Positions 1 to 5,682 of a DNA stretch of 11,778 bases are shown in pieces. The stretch is from Bacteroidales bacterium GP2. GTDB taxonomy: Bacteria; Bacteroidota; Bacteroidia; Bacteroidales; Muribaculaceae. A program made the translations under genes and the position numbers. Under the pieces are notes generated by a model. It saw only the letters and a list, made by a program, of their open reading frames with translations, made no database searches and was not told where the DNA came from. The DNA lies in the NCBI GenBank assembly GCA_001701115.1, contig DAAJ01000112.1, positions 1 through 11,778 of the forward strand, read 5' to 3'. Position 1 is the first letter of the stretch. Every line of letters begins with the position of its first letter.

Positions 1-28
1 AATCCGGTGATACACACCGGATTTTTTT
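1..28 (+). terminator. Hairpin terminator beyond cas2
   Basis: A perfect 9-bp inverted repeat (AATCCGGTG at 1-9, CACCGGATT at 15-23) with a 5-nt loop is followed by seven T (22-28). The T-run is on the + strand, so it best terminates rightward transcription entering from the left, either a convergent gene or a rightward CRISPR array. It lies 22 bp past the cas2 stop codon. It may also end the leftward cas operon if the unseen bases left of position 1 supply A residues. That second role is inference. Confidence 0.8.
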
Positions 29-50
29 GTTTACATGGCTTTTTCCCAAT

Positions 51-389
51 TCAAAACAATTCCAGTTGTTGGACTCCCATGGGTAACGTTTTTGCGGAAG
101 CGCCATAAAATAGTTCCATGCATCCAAACTGTTTATCAGTAACACACATAATTCCAACTTTCCCTTCCCTTGGCAATATCATTTTTACACGCTTGATATG
201 GACTTCTGCATTCTCCTTGCTTGGACAATGACGTATATATATGGAGAATTGAAACATTGTAAATCCGTCAGCAAGAATATTCTTCCTGAATTTCGCGGCT
301 GCCTTGCGCTGTAATTTGGTATCGGTTGGCAAGTCGAAGAAAACCATCACCCACATAACCCTATATTGGCTAAATCGGTTAGAATCCAT
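51..389 (-). CDS. cas2: CRISPR-associated endoribonuclease/integrase subunit Cas2 (type II-C)
   Basis: Cas2 forms the central dimer of the Cas1-Cas2 integrase, which inserts new spacers into the CRISPR array. The 112-aa product has the usual length for type II Cas2. It shows the ferredoxin-like first strand ending in the family's conserved Asp (VMVFFDLPT, D19), followed by the RKAAAKFRKN helix and a FQFSIYIRH strand typical of the family. The ATG at 387-389 is preferred because the only nearby upstream ATG is out of frame and soon meets a stop. The gene starts 10 nt after the cas1 stop, so it is the last gene of the cas9-cas1-cas2 operon. Its C-terminus (QQLELF) ends 22 bp before a hairpin terminator. 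No sign of truncation is seen. Confidence 0.95.
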   Translation of the reverse strand: MDSNRFSQYRVMWVMVFFDLPTDTKLQRKAAAKFRKNILADGFTMFQFSIYIRHCPSKENAEVHIKRVKMILPREGKVGIMCVTDKQFGCMELFYGASAKTLPMGVQQLELF

Positions 390-399
390 GCATTGTGTT

Positions 400-1317
400 T
401 CAGGCTAAAGGTATGGTGGGATAAACAATTTTTTTTCGAGTGCCTTGGAAGCATTGTGAGAGTGATGCTGCCGCAACTTCCACCGCATTCATCAGTGGTC
501 GGTTTTTCCCATCAACAATGGTGTCCATGACAGGGATGGAGAGCAAATCTCGCTTGATACCCTTGTCTTCAAGTTTTAATGGTTTTATTCCGTTATATTT
601 CTTAACAATATCAACTACAGCCGAATCGACATACGGTCGGAATGGTTCCATAATATCATCCGCAAGACAGTATGCGTTATATCGGTTGCGATGATGTATG
701 CCTAATGTCGGAAGTAATCCGCTTGCCACAAGTGCCCTTGCCACAAGCGCCCGCACTATGGCATATCCATAATTGAGCAAATGGTTCGGCGATTCCCCGT
801 CAGGTTTACGAGAAAAATGCGGGAACTCGGGATAGAGGTATTTCCAGTAATACACAGCCGCCCTTGCTTCCAAATTTTCAGGGTCTCCGCTCTTTACAGA
901 TTTGCTCCATGCAATCATGTTGCCTACCTCAATGCCTCTATGGGATTGAAGCACTGCCGCCTGGTTGTGTATTTTGATTTGCACGGTTTGTTGCCATAAT
1001 TGTTTCTTTAACGGCAAGGAGGCATCAATCTGAAACTTATACCTTTCGCTTTGCAGGGTGTTGCCGTCAAGCGGAAGCTGCATCCCAATAGGCAGATGAT
1101 TCTGGGTGCAGGTTATAACCGCTACATTGTTGATCAAAAGCGAATTGAGCAGTGCTGCTGTTATTGTTATGCGCGGATGGTCAATGACAACAACGCCTAT
1201 GTCCTCAACCGGCAGCATGGCAAATGGCTTATCTTCCTCAGGTTTCCTTACGCTTATTCGCGCATTATCAAGCGAAAGATATGCCGGATTGCTGAATGAA
1301 ATGACACGTTTAATCAT
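400..1317 (-). CDS. cas1: CRISPR-associated endonuclease/integrase Cas1 (type II)
   Basis: Cas1 is the catalytic subunit of the spacer-integration complex with Cas2. The product is 305 aa from the ATG at 1315-1317 (MIKRVISFSNPAYLSL), the usual type II length. The metal-binding residues are visible: E150 in NLEARAAVYYW, H208/H209 in GIHHRNRYN, and E224 in LADDIMEPFRP, the last a hallmark of type II Cas1. The reading frame stays open for 31 more codons upstream, but that stretch overlaps the 3' end of cas9 in another frame and has no Cas1 similarity, so the long start is rejected. The ATG sits 2 nt after the cas9 stop. The purine-rich GGGAGAG at the end of cas9 can serve as its ribosome binding site, suggesting translational coupling. 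No csn2 or cas4 follows, consistent with subtype II-C. Confidence 0.96.
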   Translation of the reverse strand: MIKRVISFSNPAYLSLDNARISVRKPEEDKPFAMLPVEDIGVVVIDHPRITITAALLNSLLINNVAVITCTQNHLPIGMQLPLDGNTLQSERYKFQIDASLPLKKQLWQQTVQIKIHNQAAVLQSHRGIEVGNMIAWSKSVKSGDPENLEARAAVYYWKYLYPEFPHFSRKPDGESPNHLLNYGYAIVRALVARALVASGLLPTLGIHHRNRYNAYCLADDIMEPFRPYVDSAVVDIVKKYNGIKPLKLEDKGIKRDLLSIPVMDTIVDGKNRPLMNAVEVAAASLSQCFQGTRKKIVYPTIPLA

Positions 1318-1319
1318 TG

Positions 1320-4300
1320 CTACTCTCCCACTTTTACTATTTTTCCAAGATGGTCTACGCGCACTTTTACTGCTTCCATCATAAGGGCTGGTGTACAAAG
1401 TCTCTTCCATGATATTCCGGCAAGTGCTTTGGTATCTTCTACATTTGTCTCCAGGTGATGACGGAATACGTAATAATGAGATGAAAGTTTTTGTGCTCTG
1501 AATAAATATGGGCTAATCCGCGCAAAGTTTGCCGGATCAAGCAGGTCGATTTCTTTAGGGTTAAAAGTCATGACCTGAGCACCTGATTCAGAGTTTTCAT
1601 ATCCTGGGAAAACAAAGTACTCATTCTTTTTCAGTGTCATAAGGAACTGCCATCCTTCTTCGCTGTTGAAATCCCTGTCTATCACCGGGATCTGTGGTTT
1701 TGAAATTGCCCTTGCAACAGCTTCAAAGTATGATACAACAACTTCTTCCACTTTGCCTTCCGGAGTAAGGAACAGTGCAACATGGTGGTTTCCGGATGTG
1801 GCAACAAAATCAGCAGGAACAGGGGAGCCGTCCGGCGTGATTAACTTATTTCCTAAATGATTGTGGGCATCATGCAGTGCCACTACATTTTTAACTCCAG
1901 CATCGATTTTAACTTTCTTGATGACAATTCCTTTTTCCTTATTGAGATATATGGGATTCGTGTCAAGATTTGCAAATGCCTCTTTCTTGTTCCCTCCATA
2001 TTGGGCAACCCTCTCCTCAAGAATGCGCTTTACACGTTTATCAATGACTTTTTCAAGGTTAAGGTCTTCTGAAACAGCTACACGCACGGTGTACCTGGGC
2101 TCAATCTCCACTATTTTGACTTTTTCAGGCACTTGCTGAGTGTGGGAGCCATCAGTGAACAGAGGATTATTTTTCAAGCTGTTTTTTCCTGTAAATGCTT
2201 TCTTAGCATCGCCGTTGAACTGTTTTAACCTTGCTTCAAGTGCATCACGGTAAAGCCTGGACGCTACTTTGGCAACCATTTCAGCATTCATTCTTCCATC
2301 GACCTTGGCTTCAGAAGTCTTATAATAGAAAGAACGGGAGTATATGGTTTCGTTATGAAGTTGTGTTCTCGGGGTGAGGTATTTATTTTTCTTTTCTCCT
2401 GTAGATGACTTTGTCGTTGCAGTATTAGCAGTAACAACCTTATTTTTTGCTTTGGTGGAGACAAGCACAGAGCTGAGTTTGTCCTTAACCTCCGCTCTCA
2501 TCTTATCTGCAGGCATAGGAGGAGTGAATTTCAGATTGCCATTTTTGTCCCTATGCATATATTTTTGCTGTATGCTGTAGATGAGTCCTGATTTATCACT
2601 TCTCGCATTGAGGTTATTGAGGTAGTTTATGTATTCAGGGCGGGTGAATGCAATAGTAATTGCATCCATGGCATGGTGACGGTTGTCGTTTCGTTTAGTC
2701 CAGTCATTTATCTGTTTTATTGTGTTGCCATTATGGTCCGTATATGATGATGTAAGCCCGAGCTTATTGTATTTATCCCAGTTAAGCTCTTTCATTACAT
2801 CAACTAACCCCCAGTCCTGACGCAGCTTGTCAGTGACCGCTCCGGTAGTAGCGGTTACTTTAGGTGAAATTTCCTCAAGCAGTTCAATAGCCTTCCTGGA
2901 AATATATTGAGTTAGCGCCAGATCGCGGTTGAGGAAATTTGATGGAATCTCACCAGCGGGGCATTTAAGATTTTTTTCTTTTTTCTTTGAAAGGACTCCT
3001 TTTTTGACAAGTTCGTCAATAGTTGCGTTATATCTTTCAATCCCTGCCTCGCCGTAGGTTGTTAAAACATAGTCGTAGGCGGTCATGTTTCCTTTGTCTA
3101 AATTCGCTTGAGCTGTTTCTATGGTTTTATTGGCGAATGAGTCATCAAAAAGAAGTGATTTGGGTATAATGTGCTCAACATTGAATTTGTTTGTAAAGAG
3201 TTCTTCCTTAGGTATGTATGAGTTAGAGTACAAAGTTTTGTAGCCATTTGGCTCCAATTCCTTATACAAGCGGTATCTGATGATGTCATTGCGGGTAGGA
3301 TGGGCAATATTGAATGGAGCGCTTTGCAATATATTGCATATTGCGGCATTTTCTTTCTCACGACCTTTAATGTCTTTAGTCATGGTCTCGCGCTCTTTTG
3401 CCGATTTCTTCAATTCTCTTGCCAGCTCCACACGTATTTCATCGAATGTGCCGAATTGTTCAATAAGAGCATTGACAACATTGATCATCTGGTTGAGGAT
3501 TTTTTCTACAACAGGGCTTCTCAAAGAGCTTTTCTTAACGCAGTCAAGGTGATCAGCATATACCTTGCTGTCAATAGCCTCGCGGTCAAGTGAACGCTTT
3601 GAATGGTTTAGCCCGGCAGCTTCACAAGCCTCGCTATACATCTTGCCTTGCATAAGGTATGGTAATAGCTTTCTTATAGCACGAACGCTTACGGATGCAT
3701 AATCTGAATAAAAGGTAATGGCAGAAATGGGAACTACAGTGTCGTTATTAAAGTTAAACAAACGGCATAGTGTTTTCTTGAGTTTCTCATTTCCGCTTCT
3801 GGAATCATCCGCCTCTGCCGAATAAAGAAGGTGCCATATACGGTATGCAGGATGCGTTTCCATTTCATCATCTGGCAGTAACGGGTTGAAGTAAAGGATG
3901 TCTTTGTTTATGCCCAGCGCTTCTATAATTTCAGCTATAGCTTTTGCCCTCAATGATGGATATGTAGAAATTCCATCAAGTGAGTGACCTGAGATTTCTG
4001 CAATTTTTTCACAAGCCCTTAAAATTGCCGCGGAGGTGTGATTGCCTTCGATTTCTTTAAAATTCAGTTTGTTATTTTTGCCTTTAAGCAGCAGAATGTT
4101 GCAGATCTCTTTTGCGGATAATTTGTCACAGAACTCAAGATTGTCAGCAAGTTTCTGCTTTTCTTCAAGTGACAGAGGCTGATTGTCTATCCTGAGATTG
4201 TTAAGGGTCTGCCAAATCCTGAACTGTTGGAAAAATGGGGAGGATATTGGCGCAACTTTTGGTCCTGCTTTAACCAATCGCATTTTTCCGTCCCCGTTGG

Positions 4301-5459
4301 CTAACATGGTTCCGGATTCCAATTCGCAATATGCGACTTTGGATTTCTGGGATTTAAGCGGTCTCTGGTAAAATATAATGGTGTCTTTGATCTTAGCTTT
4401 TATTTCATCTGTCAGTTCCGGATGGAATTTAGCCTGGGTATTCCAGATGGTATTAAATTCTGCGGCATAATCCTGCCGATAAAACGATATGTTTTTAAAG
4501 GAGTAGTGCGGATTGCCTGACAGTATCCGCATTTTGTACTGTCCGATTGTTTCAGAGTAAAGGAGCAATTCCTTGCTGCGCTCACTTAAATCACTGAGAA
4601 ATCCACTTGTGGAGGATGCCGCGGCATTTAATTTAGACACAATAGTGGCAAATTGCTCCAATTCGACAGGTGAGGTCAAAGCCGTAACTCTCCATCGGCA
4701 TTCTTCTATTTTCTTATCCAATCCTCTTGAAGGTGACCGTTTTACTCCTTTAAGGTTAAGAGCAGAAGCCAAGATCGCCCATGTCTGGGATTCGTTCTTG
4801 CCCTTGATGATGCTTGCGATGTTTTCAGGAATCAGCGGGTTGAAACTGTGCTGCACAGAGCATATCCGTTCTAATTCTTCGAGCAAATCAGATTTATAGA
4901 ATTCAGGAATTGATTTTTTACCATTCTCATAAAGCTCAAGGGAATATTCTCCCGGAGTAATATTCCGGGTTTTGAGCATTGTTGCAATTCCAAGGGCATC
5001 GATATATCCATTGCCGACATCTTCATTCAACTTGCGCGTGCTTTTGTAGCCTCTCTTTTTATTGAGCATCATCAGCACCTTGCCCAGCTCTTCCAATGTA
5101 ATTTCTTCGGTTGCCGCTTTGGCGCGTAAAGCGATTGCTGAATGCGTAGAGTTTGGTCCTGTCTCGGCAAATACAGTATTTTCGTTGATGAAGCCTAACT
5201 CCAAAAGAACATCTTTTAAAGCACGCCTCCTTAATTTATACCTGTGATTATTTAAGCGCGCAGAATGTTTTTGGCGTCGTTCAGCATTTGTAGTTATACT
5301 TTTGCCTTCAGTGAAATTTTTGGTTTCATCTACAGACAGTGGGACTCTTCTGACGCCTGCGCCAAGAATATATGATGTCTCAGCTGGATTCTCATTCTCT
5401 TTTACGACACTCCAGCCAATACTTGTATGACCTAGGTCAAGACCTAAAATCTGTTTCAT
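1320..5459 (-). CDS. cas9: Type II-C CRISPR RNA-guided endonuclease Cas9
   Basis: Cas9 cuts double-stranded DNA matched by a crRNA:tracrRNA duplex. At 1379 aa it is large for II-C but normal for Bacteroidota members. The domains run in order. RuvC-I is at the N-terminus (ILGLDLGHTSIGW, catalytic D8), followed by the arginine-rich bridge helix (about residues 60-85) and the recognition lobe (about 90-660). RuvC-II has E678 in EIRVELARE. The HNH domain carries EHIIPKSLLFDD with H763, plus N786 in the position of NmCas9 N611. RuvC-III has H929 and D932 in NRHHAMDAI. The wedge motif TPRTQLHNETIYSR (about 1029-1042) and the PAM-interacting C-terminus (about 1110-1379) complete the protein. All nuclease residues are intact, so an active enzyme is expected. 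The ATG at 5457-5459 starts directly at the RuvC-I strand. It is the first gene of the operon with cas1 and cas2, transcribed from a promoter at 5493-5524 that overlaps the divergent tracrRNA promoter. The PAM cannot be read from sequence. Confidence 0.98.
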   Translation of the reverse strand: MKQILGLDLGHTSIGWSVVKENENPAETSYILGAGVRRVPLSVDETKNFTEGKSITTNAERRQKHSARLNNHRYKLRRRALKDVLLELGFINENTVFAETGPNSTHSAIALRAKAATEEITLEELGKVLMMLNKKRGYKSTRKLNEDVGNGYIDALGIATMLKTRNITPGEYSLELYENGKKSIPEFYKSDLLEELERICSVQHSFNPLIPENIASIIKGKNESQTWAILASALNLKGVKRSPSRGLDKKIEECRWRVTALTSPVELEQFATIVSKLNAAASSTSGFLSDLSERSKELLLYSETIGQYKMRILSGNPHYSFKNISFYRQDYAAEFNTIWNTQAKFHPELTDEIKAKIKDTIIFYQRPLKSQKSKVAYCELESGTMLANGDGKMRLVKAGPKVAPISSPFFQQFRIWQTLNNLRIDNQPLSLEEKQKLADNLEFCDKLSAKEICNILLLKGKNNKLNFKEIEGNHTSAAILRACEKIAEISGHSLDGISTYPSLRAKAIAEIIEALGINKDILYFNPLLPDDEMETHPAYRIWHLLYSAEADDSRSGNEKLKKTLCRLFNFNNDTVVPISAITFYSDYASVSVRAIRKLLPYLMQGKMYSEACEAAGLNHSKRSLDREAIDSKVYADHLDCVKKSSLRSPVVEKILNQMINVVNALIEQFGTFDEIRVELARELKKSAKERETMTKDIKGREKENAAICNILQSAPFNIAHPTRNDIIRYRLYKELEPNGYKTLYSNSYIPKEELFTNKFNVEHIIPKSLLFDDSFANKTIETAQANLDKGNMTAYDYVLTTYGEAGIERYNATIDELVKKGVLSKKKEKNLKCPAGEIPSNFLNRDLALTQYISRKAIELLEEISPKVTATTGAVTDKLRQDWGLVDVMKELNWDKYNKLGLTSSYTDHNGNTIKQINDWTKRNDNRHHAMDAITIAFTRPEYINYLNNLNARSDKSGLIYSIQQKYMHRDKNGNLKFTPPMPADKMRAEVKDKLSSVLVSTKAKNKVVTANTATTKSSTGEKKNKYLTPRTQLHNETIYSRSFYYKTSEAKVDGRMNAEMVAKVASRLYRDALEARLKQFNGDAKKAFTGKNSLKNNPLFTDGSHTQQVPEKVKIVEIEPRYTVRVAVSEDLNLEKVIDKRVKRILEERVAQYGGNKKEAFANLDTNPIYLNKEKGIVIKKVKIDAGVKNVVALHDAHNHLGNKLITPDGSPVPADFVATSGNHHVALFLTPEGKVEEVVVSYFEAVARAISKPQIPVIDRDFNSEEGWQFLMTLKKNEYFVFPGYENSESGAQVMTFNPKEIDLLDPANFARISPYLFRAQKLSSHYYVFRHHLETNVEDTKALAGISWKRLCTPALMMEAVKVRVDHLGKIVKVGE

Positions 5460-5492
5460 GGGTTAGATATATTTATTTTTTAATTTTAAAAG

Positions 5493-5524
5493 CAAAAATA
5501 TAAATTCTGTTTGGATTATACAAT
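5493..5524 (-). promoter_or_regulatory. Predicted cas9 operon promoter (Bacteroidota type)
   Basis: Read on the - strand, the -7 box is TATTTTTG (5500 to 5493), a full match to TAnnTTTG. The -33 box is ATTG (5524 to 5521), three of four to TTTG, and the spacer is 20 nt. It places transcription start roughly 25-30 nt upstream of the cas9 ATG. The leader is almost entirely A/T with no Shine-Dalgarno sequence, as is usual in this phylum. The -33 box lies inside the spacer of the opposite-strand tracrRNA promoter. Confidence 0.65.
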
Positions 5525-5541
5525 TTTGCATATTATCTTTG
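5510..5541 (+). promoter_or_regulatory. Predicted tracrRNA promoter (Bacteroidota type)
   Basis: TTTG at 5510-5513, a 20-nt spacer, then TATCTTTG at 5534-5541: an exact match to the TTTG / TAnnTTTG consensus of the primary sigma factor in Bacteroidota. It points rightward, away from cas9. No ORF starts within the next 100 bases, but the tracrRNA-like sequence starts within a few nucleotides of the expected start site (about 5546-5549). Confidence 0.75.
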
Positions 5542-5546
5542 CAAGA

Positions 5547-5618
5547 CAAAAAATGAGCAATTCACAATAAGGATTATTCCGTTGTGAAAACATCAGGGCG
5601 GCGGGAGTCGCCCTTTTT
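5547..5618 (+). ncRNA. Candidate tracrRNA of the type II-C system
   Basis: tracrRNA pairs with the repeat part of crRNA and anchors it in Cas9. The candidate transcript is about 70 nt, bounded by an exact Bacteroidota promoter and an intrinsic terminator, in the gap between cas9 and the next gene and divergent from cas9. The presumed anti-repeat ends in GCAATTCACAA (5557-5567) and runs into ACAATAAGG (5564-5572). That is the same junction I know from the Neisseria meningitidis II-C tracrRNA (CTACAATAAGGC). A nexus-like hairpin follows (GGA 5571-5573 with TCC 5578-5580), then a linker GTTGTGAAAACATC, then the terminal stem. The implied crRNA repeat begins approximately GTTGTGAATTGC, agreeing with the GTTGTG start typical of Bacteroidota II-C repeats. 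The array is not in the window, so pairing cannot be confirmed here. The exact 5' end is a prediction from the promoter. Confidence 0.85.
5595..5618 (+). terminator. Rho-independent terminator of tracrRNA
   Basis: AGGGCG (5595-5600) pairs with CGCCCT (5609-5614) around an 8-nt GC-rich loop, followed by a T-run (5614-5618). It ends the tracrRNA and forms its 3' stem-loop. It also separates the tracrRNA from the GH110 gene that follows on the same strand. Confidence 0.8.
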
Positions 5619-5651
5619 AGTGTTATAATCGTAATAGTAGCTGATTTTTTG

Positions 5652-5659
5652 TAATTTTG
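5652..5659 (+). promoter_or_regulatory. Possible -7 box of the GH110 gene promoter
   Basis: TAATTTTG exactly fits TAnnTTTG and lies 23 nt before the preferred ATG of the GH110 gene. No TTTG or TTG is found 17-23 nt upstream, so the promoter lacks a -33 box and may be weak or need an activator. The box overlaps the GTG codon at 5659 of the longer reading frame, which argues that this GTG is not the start. Confidence 0.4.
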
Positions 5660-5682
5660 TGGAAACATTTATTTATGATGAT

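Noticed and set aside
1..28. Inverted repeat as the end of a CRISPR array or a degenerate repeat
   Set aside because: It does not resemble the predicted GTTGTG repeat and fits an ordinary intrinsic terminator.
1318..1410. N-terminal extension of cas1 reading frame
   Set aside because: Overlaps the cas9 3' end in another frame and has no Cas1 character; the family start is at 1317.
5547..5618. tracrRNA acting as a natural single guide that represses the cas9 promoter, as tr-L does in Streptococcus pyogenes
   Set aside because: That needs a long form with a 5' guide matching the cas9 promoter; here the predicted start leaves no room for a guide and no matching segment was seen.
5624..5629. 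TATAAT hexamer resembling a sigma-70 -10 box
   Set aside because: Bacteroidota use TAnnTTTG rather than TATAAT, and no matching -35 is spaced upstream.
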